Below are positions 45,032 to 55,481 of a stretch of DNA of 64,000 nucleotides, piece after piece (the stretch's first letter is position 1; each line of letters opens with the position of its first letter). The stretch covers positions 62,001 to 126,000 of the forward strand of contig NZ_AANZ01000002.1 of NCBI RefSeq assembly GCF_000153105.1, written 5' to 3'. The notes beneath the pieces were generated by a model. It did not search any database. It saw nothing but the letters and a program-made list of their open reading frames with translations, and was not told the origin of the DNA. The position numbers and the translations under genes are program-made. This stretch comes from Blastopirellula marina DSM 3645. Its GTDB lineage: Bacteria; Planctomycetota; Planctomycetia; Pirellulales; Pirellulaceae.

Positions 45032-45300
45032 GTCTGATCCTTGGTCGAAATACGCAGCAAGAAAGGGTAGGCGCGAATTGCTCGTCGCTGTTGGTGCAAG
45101 CGACGAAAGATGAGCGGGCAATGCCGTTACAACAAACCTAGGGCGAAATGCCGTAAGTAAGCTGTCCCTTTGATCTTAATTTGGGAAAATAGGGAAGGCA
45201 AGCAATCGTCAAAAAAGGCTCCGACTGTGCCGATTTTTTTGGCGAACGGCCAAAAAACCGAGAAATTTTGACGTAACCCTTCTCTGCGTAAGAACTTGCG

Positions 45301-48300
45301 CTAATTCTTGCTCGGCCGGCGAGAATTCGGCGGCGCGGTGATCAGCTTGAAGTTTCCTTCTCCCAGCAGCTGATCGACCCGATCCCGCATCTCCAGCGAG
45401 ACGTCGACGCGGCGCGATGTCCGCAGCAGGGCCGCATGGCCATCGGTCAGTTGCAGCACCAATTGCAAGTCGCAATCGCCGGGGTAGGCTCGCAAAATCT
45501 CGTTCAAACTGGGCAAAATCTCGGCGCCGTGGTGCGCTTCATCGATCCGAATCCGGACCCCTTTGGTATAGCGCGAGTGGGCGTCTTCGATCGGAACCAG
45601 ATTGTTGACGATCAAGTTCGCCTCATCGTCCCCCCCCCCTCGTTTGTCGACTCGGCCTTCGATAATAAAAACCGCTTCCGTTTTTACGAGATCTCCCAAA
45701 TTTGCGTATTGTTCCGGCCACATGATGCAGCGGATCGCGCCGTTGACGTCTTCCAGGTCAAAGTTGGCGTACTTCGTGTTGTTACTACCAGGTCGAGCAC
45801 GCTTGGTATGGGCCAGCTTGATCGAAGTAATCATTCCCCCCATCACCACGTCCTGCTTGTCCTTCATCTGCGGAATGTCAGTCGTCGTATGGGTGCAGTA
45901 AATCGCGAACGACTGCCCATATTCGGCCAGCGGGTGACTCGTGAGAAAGAAGCCGAGCACTTCCTTCTCGTAGAGCAGTTTCTCCCGTTCGTTCCATTCT
46001 TCGACATCCGGCAGCTTGACCGCTTTGGACGCCGCCCCTGACGCTTCTTCCATCGCGGCGAACAGATTCTTCTGGCCCGCTTTGCGATCGGCCAATGCCG
46101 CGGCGCCTGACTGGATCGCTTTGTCCAAGACCGAGCTAAGCTGCGCGCGGTTTGTCGACATCGAGTCAAACGCGCCGGCCTTGATCAACGTTTCAATCGC
46201 GGCTCGATTGCACTGCGATGCGTCGACCCGTTCGCAAAAGTCAAAGATGTCGGTGAAAGGTCCATCTTTGCGACGCGCGGCGACAATCGCTTCGGCGGCG
46301 CCTCCGCCGCAGCCTTTGATGGCGCTCAGCGCAAATGGAATCTTGCCGTCGACGACCGCGAATTGAACATCCGACGTGTTCACGTCCGGCGCGACGACGT
46401 CGATCTCCATTCGCTCCGAGTCTTCCATATGCTCGACAAGCGCATCTTTCGTCTTGAAATTGCGTCCCGAGATATCGCCCGAGAGGAGAGCCGCCATAAA
46501 CTCTTTGGGGTAATGCGTCTTTAAGTAAGCCGTCTGATAGGCGACCAGCGCGTACGCCGTCGAGTGGCTCTTGTTAAAGCCGTACCCGGCGAACTTGACG
46601 ATCATCTCCCAAAATTCTTCGGCCTCTTTCTTCGTCAGGCCTTTCTCGACCGCGCCGATCATAAACTGTTCGCGGTTCTGCTGAATCAGCGACTCTTTCT
46701 TCTTACTGATCGCTTTAATGCAGGTGTACGCTTTGGCGAGCGGGATATCGCCGAGTTGATTCAAAATCCGCATCACCTGTTCCTGGTAGACCATCACCCC
46801 GTTGGTCTCTTCCAAGATCTTTTCCAGCACCGGATGCTTGTACTCGGCCGCTTTGCGACCGTTCTTCACTTCGATGTATTCATCGACCATGCCCCCTTCG
46901 AGCGGCCCCGGACGATACAGCGCATTGGTCGCGATGATGTCGAGAAAACTATCGGGCTTCATGCGGCGCAGCAGGTCGCGAATACCGCCGCTTTCCAACT
47001 GAAACACGCCCTTCGTTTCACCGCGGCGCAGCAGCGCAAACGTCTCTTCGTCGTCGAGCGGCATCTTATGAATGTCGAACGGCTTTCCTTCTCGCGTCTC
47101 GATCAGATCGATTGCATTGCGCAAGATCGTCAAGTTGCGCAGCCCCAGGAAGTCCATCTTCAACAGACCGGCGTCTTCGACGTCGTTCATGGACCACTGG
47201 GTGATCAAGTCTTCTTTGCCGGTCACGCGGCACAGAGGGACATATTCGGTCAGCGGACGATCGGCGATCACCACCGCCGCGGCGTGCGTACCCACGTTAC
47301 GGGCCAGGCCTTCGATCTTCATCGCCAGGCTCAGCACTTCGCGCGCTTCACCGTCGTTTTCGTACGCCTGTTTCAGCTCTTCACTTGTTTCGATCGCCGT
47401 CTTCAGCTTGATGCCCAGCGTCTCCGGCACCATGCCGGTAATCGCATTCACGCGATCCAGCGGCAGACCAAGCGCACGCCCCACGTCTTTGATCGCGGCG
47501 CGAGCGGCCAGCGTTCCGAAGGTGCCGATCTGGGCAACGTTGTCTTCGCCGTACTTGTCTTTTACGTACCGAATGACGAGCCCGCGACGCTCTTTGTCAA
47601 AGTCGATATCGATATCCGGCGCTTCCAACCGGTTCTCATCCAAAAACCGTTCGAACAGCAAGTCATACTTGATCGGGCAAACATGGCTCATGTAAAGCGC
47701 ATAGCAGACAATCGCGCCGACGCCGCTACCACGCGCGGTGGCCGGAATGTTCTGCTTGCGGGCCTCAACGACAAAGTCCCACACGATCAAAAAGTAGTTG
47801 GGGAACCCCAGCCGACTGATCACGCCCAGTTCGCGATCCAAGCGGGCCATGACGACCTCTGACAATTCGCCGCCGGGGAGCATCTCTTCGTTCCCCTCGT
47901 ATCGTTCTTTCAGCCCTTGAATGCAGAGCTCACGCAGATAACCGTCGGCCGTTTTCTCCGGCGGCAATGTGTAAGTCGGAAAGTGCCGCTTGCCTAACTC
48001 CAGGTCGAGATCGACGGTGTCGGCGATTTCCTGACTGCGCGCGACCGCATCTTCCAGGCGAGGAAAGTCGGCGTACATCTGCTCTTGCGAGCGCAAGAAG
48101 AACTGGTCGTTCTCCATCCGCATCCGGTTGGTGTCGGTCCGAAATTTGCCGGTGTTGATGCATAGCATCACGTCTTGCGCTTCGGCGTCATCTTGATCGA
48201 CGTAATGCGTGTCGCTCGTCGCAACCAACGGCACGCCGATCTTATTGGCGATATCGACGGCGCCTTCCAACTGCATCCGCTGAATGTCGAGACCATTGTT

Positions 48301-48846
48301 CATAATCTCGATAAAGTAGCGATCTTTAAAGACGCGCTGGAACCATGAGGCGACGTTCGCGCCTTCTTTCTCCAGTTCTTCCGTCGACGTGCCGCGCAAG
48401 ATCGTTTTCGAAAACTCACTGCTGACGCAACCGCTGAGACAGATGATCCCTTCGCTATATTTTTCGAGCAGCTCTTTATCGATCCGCGGCTTGAAGTAGA
48501 AACCTTCGAGATACGCCGCCGACGACAGTTTGACCAGGTTGCGAAAACCAATCTTGTTTTGCGCAAGCAGGGTCAGGTGATAGTTTGAGTCGCGCTGGCT
48601 GCCCGACTTCTCAAATCGACTGCCGGGGGCGATGTAAGCTTCGTACCCGATCACTGGATTGATTTCGGCCGCTTTGCAGGCGCGATAGAACTGCAGCGCG
48701 CCATGCAAATTGCCGTGATCGGTGATCGCCAGCGCGTTCATGCCGTGATCCTTCGCCCGGCCGACCAATCGCGGAATCGACCCCGCTCCATCAAGCAGAC
48801 TATAGTGCGTGTGGCAGTGCAGGTGGACGAAGCGGCGATCGCTCAT
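45301..48846 (-). CDS. dnaE: DNA polymerase III subunit alpha
   Basis: The start at ATG 48846 leaves 3-4 bases to the GGGAGGGA site; ATG 48849 immediately upstream is too close. The 1181-residue protein is a full-length DnaE1-type polymerase. It opens with a PHP domain (VHLHCHTHYSLLDGAG, TDHGNLHGALQFYR). The catalytic palm contains PDIDIDFDKERR and ARGSGVGAIVCYAL. Later come KMDFLGLRNLTIL, YQEQVMRIL, and GYGFNKSHSTAYALVAYQTAYLK. A C-terminal OB-fold lies near 1000-1080 (MGGMITSIKL). This is the replicative polymerase. It is conserved and ordinary in context. Confidence 0.97.
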   Translation of the reverse strand: MSDRRFVHLHCHTHYSLLDGAGSIPRLVGRAKDHGMNALAITDHGNLHGALQFYRACKAAEINPVIGYEAYIAPGSRFEKSGSQRDSNYHLTLLAQNKIGFRNLVKLSSAAYLEGFYFKPRIDKELLEKYSEGIICLSGCVSSEFSKTILRGTSTEELEKEGANVASWFQRVFKDRYFIEIMNNGLDIQRMQLEGAVDIANKIGVPLVATSDTHYVDQDDAEAQDVMLCINTGKFRTDTNRMRMENDQFFLRSQEQMYADFPRLEDAVARSQEIADTVDLDLELGKRHFPTYTLPPEKTADGYLRELCIQGLKERYEGNEEMLPGGELSEVVMARLDRELGVISRLGFPNYFLIVWDFVVEARKQNIPATARGSGVGAIVCYALYMSHVCPIKYDLLFERFLDENRLEAPDIDIDFDKERRGLVIRYVKDKYGEDNVAQIGTFGTLAARAAIKDVGRALGLPLDRVNAITGMVPETLGIKLKTAIETSEELKQAYENDGEAREVLSLAMKIEGLARNVGTHAAAVVIADRPLTEYVPLCRVTGKEDLITQWSMNDVEDAGLLKMDFLGLRNLTILRNAIDLIETREGKPFDIHKMPLDDEETFALLRRGETKGVFQLESGGIRDLLRRMKPDSFLDIIATNALYRPGPLEGGMVDEYIEVKNGRKAAEYKHPVLEKILEETNGVMVYQEQVMRILNQLGDIPLAKAYTCIKAISKKKESLIQQNREQFMIGAVEKGLTKKEAEEFWEMIVKFAGYGFNKSHSTAYALVAYQTAYLKTHYPKEFMAALLSGDISGRNFKTKDALVEHMEDSERMEIDVVAPDVNTSDVQFAVVDGKIPFALSAIKGCGGGAAEAIVAARRKDGPFTDIFDFCERVDASQCNRAAIETLIKAGAFDSMSTNRAQLSSVLDKAIQSGAAALADRKAGQKNLFAAMEEASGAASKAVKLPDVEEWNEREKLLYEKEVLGFFLTSHPLAEYGQSFAIYCTHTTTDIPQMKDKQDVVMGGMITSIKLAHTKRARPGSNNTKYANFDLEDVNGAIRCIMWPEQYANLGDLVKTEAVFIIEGRVDKRGGGDDEANLIVNNLVPIEDAHSRYTKGVRIRIDEAHHGAEILPSLNEILRAYPGDCDLQLVLQLTDGHAALLRTSRRVDVSLEMRDRVDQLLGEGNFKLITAPPNSRRPSKN

Positions 48847-49064
48847 CATTCCCTCCCAGGCGAAAAGAGTGGCGTTCCTTCAGAGCGGCGCAAGCGACGC
48901 CGCGGCAGACAATGACGATTCTATCGCGCGCGGCGCCGATTGATAACCAGCAAGCTTTTTTTGGGGGCTCTCCCCAACATTTTTCGCCGCGCAGCTTGCC
49001 CAGCCGTCAACTTCCTGTTCAATAGAGAGTTCTCGGCTTCGCCAAACCTCTGGAGTTCCTGCCT

Positions 49065-49919
49065 GTGTTACGGTTTTTCCCCCTCGTCTGCTTTGCGTCG
49101 TTGACCCTTTTTCCTTCGCTTGCGATGACTGCAACCCCCAGCCCATCGATGCGGGTGATGTCATTCAACATCCGCTATGGATCGGCCAAAGATGGTGAAA
49201 ACCACTGGAACATCCGCAAACCGCTCGTGATCGAAACGATCGAGCGCTACGATTCCGACCTGCTAGGGACGCAAGAGTGCCTGCCGTTTCAGGAAGCGTA
49301 CCTCCGCGAGAAACTGCCGCAGTACGACTGCTATGCCGTCAGTCGCGAAGGAAAGGGAACCGCCGGGGAAGAATGCGCCATCTTCTATCGCAAGTCTCGG
49401 TTTGAACTGCTCGACCAGGGAAGCATCGCGCTGAGCGAGACCCCTGAGAAAATTGGATCGGTCAGCTGGGACTCGTCGCTGCCGCGGATTGCATCGTGGG
49501 TCAAGCTGCGTGACAAGCAGTCGGGCCACGCGTTCACCTTTTGGAATACGCACTTCGATCATCGCGGACCAAAGTCTCGCACAGAGGCCGCGAAACTGTT
49601 GGTGGATCAGATGAAAGCCACGACGGAAAGCGGCCCTGTCGTGCTGACCGGCGACTTCAACGCCGACGCCGGGTCGTCGCCGCATCAAGCATTGGCTACG
49701 TACCTTCGCGATTCGTGGAAGAGCGCGAAATGGGAAGGATCGGCTTGGACCTTCAACGGCTGGAGCGACAAGTCCAAGGGAGCGCGAATTGACTGGATCT
49801 TCCACTCCCAGGGCTTCCAAGCGACCGACTCGACGATCGACCGCTGGAAAAGCGACCAAGGGCGGTATCCGTCGGATCATTGCCCAGTGACGACGACGCT
49901 GACTTTTACGGATAAGTAG
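49065..49919 (+). CDS. Exported endonuclease/exonuclease/phosphatase-family protein
   Basis: GTG 49065 follows TGGAGTT. The 284-residue protein has a signal peptide (LRFFPLVCFASLTLFPSLAMTA) and the EEP fold: VMSFNIRYGSAKDGENHW (metal Asn), LLGTQECLPF (Glu), NTHFDHRG (catalytic His), TGDFNADAG (Asp, Asn) and SDHCPVTTTL (final Asp-His). It may be a phosphodiesterase, nuclease or sphingomyelinase-like enzyme acting in the periplasm. It is convergent with the DUF4432 gene. Confidence 0.92.
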   Translation: MLRFFPLVCFASLTLFPSLAMTATPSPSMRVMSFNIRYGSAKDGENHWNIRKPLVIETIERYDSDLLGTQECLPFQEAYLREKLPQYDCYAVSREGKGTAGEECAIFYRKSRFELLDQGSIALSETPEKIGSVSWDSSLPRIASWVKLRDKQSGHAFTFWNTHFDHRGPKSRTEAAKLLVDQMKATTESGPVVLTGDFNADAGSSPHQALATYLRDSWKSAKWEGSAWTFNGWSDKSKGARIDWIFHSQGFQATDSTIDRWKSDQGRYPSDHCPVTTTLTFTDK

Positions 49920-49931
49920 CCGCTGCAGCGG

Positions 49932-51095
49932 TTAAGAGCACCATAACGGATGCGGCGCAGCGAGCAGCTGCGCCGGTTGCGGCGTCAAATCGCGGATCGA
50001 CTTTTCCATCTCGGCGACCGAGTCGGGCGTCGAGTGATAAGCGAGCTGAATCTCGAAATTCACCTCGCCGCCAGGCGCCAGTTTGACCACGCGATCATGC
50101 TGCGCTTCGAACGACCGAGGATTCGGAAAATTGGTCGCCGGCTCGAGCCCGGTCACATAGCCGTCCGCTGCGGCTGCCGTATTCTTCCAAAGCGAGAAAC
50201 AGGGAAGCTGCCGCGTGTCGAAGGTCACCGAGACTCCCCGATCGCCGGCGGCATTCTTGAGCATCGTTGGAGCCCTACCTTCGGCATCGGCGGCACACTC
50301 GAAAAAGTAGACCATTTCCTCGAAACCGGCCTGCGGATCGCAGTAGCGTTCCCAATTGTTGACATCGCCGGCCGCGTGATCGTTGCGAGGAACAATCTTC
50401 TTGGCCGGAATCACGGCTTGGGCTCCCTCGGACAATACCGGCGCGCCCAAGTTGATGTGATACAGCAGTTGGGCTTCGGTCGGTTTGGCCGAAAGATTGG
50501 TGATCGTATCTTTCAGCCGAAAGCCGTTCTCGCCGCGGGCAATGCGATATTCGACCGTCAGCTTGACGTTGTAGACCAGGAAGCGAGTTTCGTATACTTC
50601 GCCGCGGATGATCACTTCGCCATCGTCGGTGATTTCGGCGGTCACTTTTTGGGCCGGCTTGTTGGCGATGCGGCCATGCAGCGGATAGATCAAGCGATGA
50701 GTCGCTGCGTCGAACTCCGGCGCGCCGTTGCTTTCCAAACCGCAGCGGACCAACAGTTCGTTAAAACCGTCGAGCCAGCCGATGCCGCTCGATTCGCTCA
50801 GCGCGACAAACTGCGGATGAACCGGGCCCGGAACCGGCGAGTTCCAGCCGACCCGTTCGCCATCGCAATAGGCGTCCCAGACGCCCATGCCGCGCGTCGG
50901 TAAGATCCGCAGACGAAATCCTCCGCTGGTCACTTCCACCACATCGACTCCCTGCGAGAGTCCGCCGAGCAGCGTTGATTTACGGATCGAGACATCGCTG
51001 AACTGATCGCGAGCCAACGTGGCGACTTCTCCGTCAAGCGTTTCTAGGGCGACGTTATTTTCAGCGTCTAGCAGCGTCCAAACCGTGTTGGTCAT
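49932..51095 (-). CDS. DUF4432/aldose-epimerase-like protein
   Basis: Start ATG 51095 is preferred over the extension to 51146. The 387-residue protein resembles the galactose-mutarotase-like DUF4432 family: GGFRLRILPTRGMGVWDAY, SGIGWLDGFNELLVRCGLE, HGRIANKPAQKV, YHINLGAPVLSEG and GLEPATNFPNPRSFE. Such proteins probably interconvert sugar anomers or epimers. It is divergent from the cupin gene and next to other carbohydrate enzymes, suggesting a shared sugar pathway. Confidence 0.85.
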   Translation of the reverse strand: MTNTVWTLLDAENNVALETLDGEVATLARDQFSDVSIRKSTLLGGLSQGVDVVEVTSGGFRLRILPTRGMGVWDAYCDGERVGWNSPVPGPVHPQFVALSESSGIGWLDGFNELLVRCGLESNGAPEFDAATHRLIYPLHGRIANKPAQKVTAEITDDGEVIIRGEVYETRFLVYNVKLTVEYRIARGENGFRLKDTITNLSAKPTEAQLLYHINLGAPVLSEGAQAVIPAKKIVPRNDHAAGDVNNWERYCDPQAGFEEMVYFFECAADAEGRAPTMLKNAAGDRGVSVTFDTRQLPCFSLWKNTAAAADGYVTGLEPATNFPNPRSFEAQHDRVVKLAPGGEVNFEIQLAYHSTPDSVAEMEKSIRDLTPQPAQLLAAPHPLWCS

Positions 51096-51380
51096 CGCGG
51101 GGTTCCCAAAGGGTAGGTAGAAGCACCGATTATTTTTGTGATTCACGATATCGCGTTAAAGCTATCCAATCCAGCACTGCCCCTGCGTTAAGGGCGCGAC
51201 GTTTACTTGCGACCGCCAAAAAACCTGCTAAAACAGGCGTTTCGCGCGGTATCGCCGATGCACCCACCGGGGGCTTGGGATCCGAGCGACGCGGGCATTG
51301 GCAATGGACTTTTATCCGCCCCTGACATCGGGAAATCGCCCCACGAGGCGCTCCATCTTACACAGAGAGATACGAACGCG

Positions 51381-52628
51381 ATGATCGAAAACGTGGTGAA
51401 AGGGGACAGCGTCGCCCCCATCTTGGATCGTGCTTTGGATGCTGGCGAAGGTCTGTTGCGACTCTCGCCCAACTGGGTGCCGCGAAGTTTCTTGCATCCC
51501 GGCAAGCGAATCAAGCTGCATCCCGAAGATTGGTACGCCTATGGAGCTCACCGCGGCGGCATCGACGAACGTTGGTTCGCCAGCACCACGGACGCGGCGA
51601 ATGACGGCCGCGTTTGGTACGAAGGACAAAGCTTTGGCCTGTTTGAAGGTCAGCACTTCCTGCTGAAAGACGCCGTCGCCGAAGCGGGCGAACGTCTGAT
51701 CGGCAAATCGATGTTCAGCAAGTACGATCGTTGGCCGGTCTACTCGAAGTTCTTCGACAACATGGGCCCGATTCCGCATCACTTTCATCAAAGCGCCAAA
51801 GACGCCGCGCTGGTCGGCCAGGAAGGGAAGCCCGAAAGTTACTACTTCCCGCCGCAGTTGAACAACGTCGACAACAACTTCGCCTACACCTTCATGGGTC
51901 TGACCCCTGACACGACCAAGGCCCAGCTGCGCAAGTGCCTGGAAGATTGGCACAAGGGAGACAACGGCGTCACCTATCTGTCGCAAGCGCATCGTCTAAA
52001 ACGGGGAACCGGCTGGTTGATTCCGCCAGGCGTGCTGCATGCTCCCGGTTCGCTTTGCACCTACGAACCGCAGTGGGGCAGCGACGTATTCGGCATGTTC
52101 CAGTCGCTGGTCGAAGGGCGCGAAGTTCCCTGGTCGCTGCTGGTCAAAGATATGCCGGAAGAGAAGCACCAGGATCTCGACTTCATCATCGGGCAGTTGG
52201 ATTGGGAAAAGAACGTCGATCCCAACTTCAAAGCCAACAACTACCTAGAGCCGATCGCCGACGAGTCGCGCAGCGGCAAGGGTTATACCGATCGCTGGAT
52301 CGTCTACGGCACGGTGGATGGAGCCCAGATGTTCAGCTCGAAGGAATTGACCATCGAGCCCGGCGCCAAATGCACGCTGAAAGACCCCGGCGCCAGCGGC
52401 TGGATCACGATGCAGGGAAGCGGCCGCATGGGCAAGCTGAAACTGCAAACCCCGGCGATGATTCGCTTTGGCGCCGAGACCGAAGACGAAGTCTTCATCT
52501 CGTACGAAGCGGCGACGGCCGGCGTCGAGATCGAAAATACCGGCAGCGAACCGCTGGTCGGCCTCCGCTACTTTGGCCCAGACGTGCATAGCAATCTGCC
52601 TGCGATGGGGGCCTTCCGCCAAGCGTAA
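51381..52628 (+). CDS. Cupin/mannose-6-phosphate-isomerase-like protein
   Basis: ATG 51381 is chosen; the open frame to 51207 has low-complexity Pro-rich sequence. The 415-residue protein has cupin features: GPIPHHFHQSAKDAAL with three His, a long central region (YYFPPQLNNVDNNFAYTFMG, GTGWLIPPGVLHAPGS with a likely metal His), and a second beta-rich half (SKELTIEPGAKCTLKDPGASGW). It probably binds a metal and isomerises or dioxygenates a sugar or aromatic compound; type I mannose-6-phosphate isomerase is the closest fold guess. Confidence 0.7.
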   Translation: MIENVVKGDSVAPILDRALDAGEGLLRLSPNWVPRSFLHPGKRIKLHPEDWYAYGAHRGGIDERWFASTTDAANDGRVWYEGQSFGLFEGQHFLLKDAVAEAGERLIGKSMFSKYDRWPVYSKFFDNMGPIPHHFHQSAKDAALVGQEGKPESYYFPPQLNNVDNNFAYTFMGLTPDTTKAQLRKCLEDWHKGDNGVTYLSQAHRLKRGTGWLIPPGVLHAPGSLCTYEPQWGSDVFGMFQSLVEGREVPWSLLVKDMPEEKHQDLDFIIGQLDWEKNVDPNFKANNYLEPIADESRSGKGYTDRWIVYGTVDGAQMFSSKELTIEPGAKCTLKDPGASGWITMQGSGRMGKLKLQTPAMIRFGAETEDEVFISYEAATAGVEIENTGSEPLVGLRYFGPDVHSNLPAMGAFRQA

Positions 52629-52645
52629 GGCCCGTTGATCCGCTC

Positions 52646-52678
52646 AGCCCCGGAGCCGCTTTCGCTTCGGGGCTTTTT
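52646..52678 (+). terminator. Intrinsic terminator after the cupin gene
   Basis: Arms AGCCCCGGAGC and GCTTCGGGGCT (11 bp including one G-T pair) enclose a 7-base loop and are followed by TTTTCG. It lies 17 bases after the cupin stop, so the following TIM-barrel gene probably has its own promoter or is reached by readthrough. Confidence 0.85.
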
Positions 52679-52733
52679 CGTCGCTTCGCCGACACCAACT
52701 CTGTCTTTACCTGTACCGTAAAGGGAACCGAAT

Positions 52734-53768
<1,035 letters not shown>

Positions 53769-53773
53769 TAGGA

Positions 53774-53804
53774 AAAAGCGGAGAGCGGAAAGCTGAAAGC
53801 GGAG
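53774..53804 (+). repeat. Left terminal inverted repeat of the IVS-like element
   Basis: A 31-base GA-rich sequence starting AAAAGCGGAGAGCGG and ending GAAAGCGGAG. Two positions differ from the reverse complement of the right repeat. Confidence 0.8.
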
Positions 53805-53821
53805 AAGAAGGATGCAACGCC

Positions 53822-54172
53822 ATGCGAATGGAGGGGCTTCGAGACCGTACGTAAAAATTCGCTTTGCGAATTATCCGCTTTTATGTTTCGCTACCGAAAA
53901 CTACGCTCGCCCAGACTTTGGGCAAGCAACTGTAACGTAGCGGTACTAGCGTCGCCGCCAACTTTCGTGAGGCGTCGCGCGCCCGATCCGACGCCGAGTT
54001 TATTGCAAAGCTTGGCATTGTTGAACAAGAGTTAGACGAATCGCTGCTTTGGTTAGAGTTGTTCGTCGAATCCCAAATTATCGAAGAAACCAAGCTGGCG
54101 AGCTTGCGGAAAGAGGCGGACGAATTGTTGCGAGTCATCGTGACAGCCATTCGCAATACTCGACCGAAGTAA
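53822..54172 (+). pseudogene. Four-helix-bundle (S23/IVS-type) protein, two premature TAA codons
   Basis: Read in one frame from ATG 53822 to TAA 54170-54172, the translation matches the 23S-rRNA-intervening-sequence four-helix family along its length: LRDRT, stop, [23 protein letters not shown], stop, RSGTSVAANFREASRAR, DAEFIAKLGIVEQELDESL and WLELFVES. The internal stops are TAA at 53852-53854 (where Lys is usual) and TAA at 53933-53935 (where Leu, TTA, is expected). There is no frameshift, so each lesion can be explained by one substitution. The family has no known enzymatic role. Sequencing error cannot be excluded. Confidence 0.82.
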
Positions 54173-54173
54173 C

Positions 54174-54204
54174 CTCCGCTTTCCGCTTTCCGCTTTCCGC
54201 TTTT
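54174..54204 (-). repeat. Right terminal inverted repeat of the IVS-like element
   Basis: A CT-rich 31-mer made of CCGCTTT units, starting one base after the pseudogene stop codon. Its reverse complement matches the left repeat at 29 of 31 positions, so a transcript across the element could form a long stem. Confidence 0.82.
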
Positions 54205-54242
54205 CACCCCAACAGTGAATAAGACCTCAAGGAGTCGCTCTG

Positions 54243-55382
54243 ATGGCTAAGAAACCGCTCAACATCGGCCTCGTCGGCTACGGCTTTATGGGCCGTACTC
54301 ATACCAATGGTTATAAACGCGTCGCTGACTTCTTTCCGGAACTGAACTACACCCCAGTCCTCAAAGCCGTCTGCGGGCGTAGTGAAGAAAAGACGAAAGC
54401 CTTTGCCGAGCAGTGGGGCTATGAGTCCTATGAGACCGACTGGGAGAAGCTGATCGCGCGTGATGATATTGATGCGATCGACGTCTGTACGCCGAATGAT
54501 ACGCACTCGCCGATCTCGATCGCCGCCGCCAAAGCAGGCAAGATGATCCTGTGCGAGAAGCCGATCTCACGCACGACCGCCGAAGGGGAAGAAATGGTCG
54601 ACGCGGTCGAAAAGGCCGGCGTCCCCAATACCGTTTGGTACAACTACCGTCGTCTGCCGGCCGTCTCCCTGGCCAAGCAGATCATCGACAGCGGCAAGCT
54701 CGGCACGATCTATCATTATCGCGCCAACTTCCTACAAGACTGGACGATCAACGCCGATCTTCCTCAAGGGGGCGAGGGCCTCTGGCGTTTGGACGCCGCG
54801 GCCGCCGGCTCTGGCGTCACCGGCGACTTGCTGGCGCACTGCATCGATACGGCGCTGTGGCTCAACGGCGGCATCAGCGACGTCAGCGCGATGACCGAGA
54901 CCTTTGTCAAAGAGCGAATGCACCAGCTGACCGGCAAGATGGAAAAGGTCAGCATCGACGACGCCTGTGCGTTCATGTGCCACTTCGCTAACGGCTCGCT
55001 CGGCCTGTTCGAGTCGACCCGTTACGCTCGCGGTCACAAGGCGCTGTACACGCTGGAGATCAACGGCGCCGACGCATCGCTTCGCTGGGATCTGCACGAC
55101 CTGAACCGCTTGGAGATGTACGACCACTCGGACGATGGCCCGCAGCGCGGCTGGAAGTCGATCCACGTCACCGACGGCGATCATCCTTACATGAGCCATT
55201 GGTGGGTGCCGGGCCTCAGCATCGGCTACGAACATAGCTTCGTTCACCAGGTCGCCGACTTCCTGAAATCGCTCGAAGAAGGGAAGCCGTGCGAACCGAC
55301 CTTCAAGTCGGCGCTCGAAACCGCCAAGGTCTGCGACGCGGTTCTAGAAAGCGGCAAGACCCGTCAATGGATCAACGTTTAG
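54243..55382 (+). CDS. Gfo/Idh/MocA family oxidoreductase
   Basis: ATG 54243 is preceded by AAGGAG. The 379-residue protein has the N-terminal NAD(P) fold ([18 protein letters not shown]), the strand end [20 protein letters not shown] and CEKPISR with the catalytic Lys. The C-terminal domain includes [16 protein letters not shown] and [18 protein letters not shown] with the usual Asp/His pair. It probably oxidises or reduces a sugar or inositol. It follows the carbohydrate isomerase genes, separated by the IVS-like element. Confidence 0.93.
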   Translation: MAKKPLNIGLVGYGFMGRTHTNGYKRVADFFPELNYTPVLKAVCGRSEEKTKAFAEQWGYESYETDWEKLIARDDIDAIDVCTPNDTHSPISIAAAKAGKMILCEKPISRTTAEGEEMVDAVEKAGVPNTVWYNYRRLPAVSLAKQIIDSGKLGTIYHYRANFLQDWTINADLPQGGEGLWRLDAAAAGSGVTGDLLAHCIDTALWLNGGISDVSAMTETFVKERMHQLTGKMEKVSIDDACAFMCHFANGSLGLFESTRYARGHKALYTLEINGADASLRWDLHDLNRLEMYDHSDDGPQRGWKSIHVTDGDHPYMSHWWVPGLSIGYEHSFVHQVADFLKSLEEGKPCEPTFKSALETAKVCDAVLESGKTRQWINV

Positions 55383-55407
55383 CTGATTCGACGGTGCAAT
55401 CAACACG

Positions 55408-55433
55408 AAAAGGCTCGCTACGGCGAGCCTTTT
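55408..55433 (+). terminator. Terminator after the Gfo/Idh gene
   Basis: An 11-bp perfect stem (55408-55418 with 55423-55433) around TACG; the right arm ends in four T. It lies about 25 bases after the Gfo/Idh stop. Because the opposite end is an A-run, it may also act for the convergent DUF1643-like gene. Confidence 0.88.
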
Positions 55434-55481
55434 GTTGTTGGGTTAGAGAGAGACGCCAGCCTGGTTTCCGGCTTGTACTCG

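Larger units (their letters stand above)
53774..54204 (+). mobile_element. Putative IVS-like element: four-helix-bundle pseudogene between 31-bp inverted repeats
   Basis: Left repeat 53774-53804 and right repeat 54174-54204 are inverted copies of a GA-rich/CT-rich 31-mer built on GCGGAAAGC, identical at 29 of 31 positions. Between them is one damaged four-helix-bundle (S23-type) gene, whose stop codon abuts the right repeat. The arrangement (a single S23-family gene inside complementary ends) is like the intervening sequences of some bacterial 23S rRNA genes. It lies between the TIM-barrel and Gfo/Idh genes. No transposase is present and no clear target duplication was seen. Confidence 0.6.

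Noticed and set aside
45235-45257. Hairpin with T and A runs near the dnaE 3' end as terminator
   Set aside because: The T-run precedes and the A-run follows the GC stem on the plus strand, and the reverse order holds on the minus strand too, so it is not an intrinsic terminator of dnaE.
46564-47862. 432-codon plus-strand frame opposite dnaE
   Set aside because: dnaE is certain on the minus strand. The plus frame reads as low-complexity Arg/Phe/His sequence with no motif.
49950-50903. 317-codon plus-strand frame
   Set aside because: Antisense to the DUF4432 gene; Arg/Ile-rich, no domain.
53881-54207. 108-codon minus-strand frame over the four-helix gene
   Set aside because: The plus-strand translation matches the S23 family closely; the minus frame begins in the repeat and has no motif.
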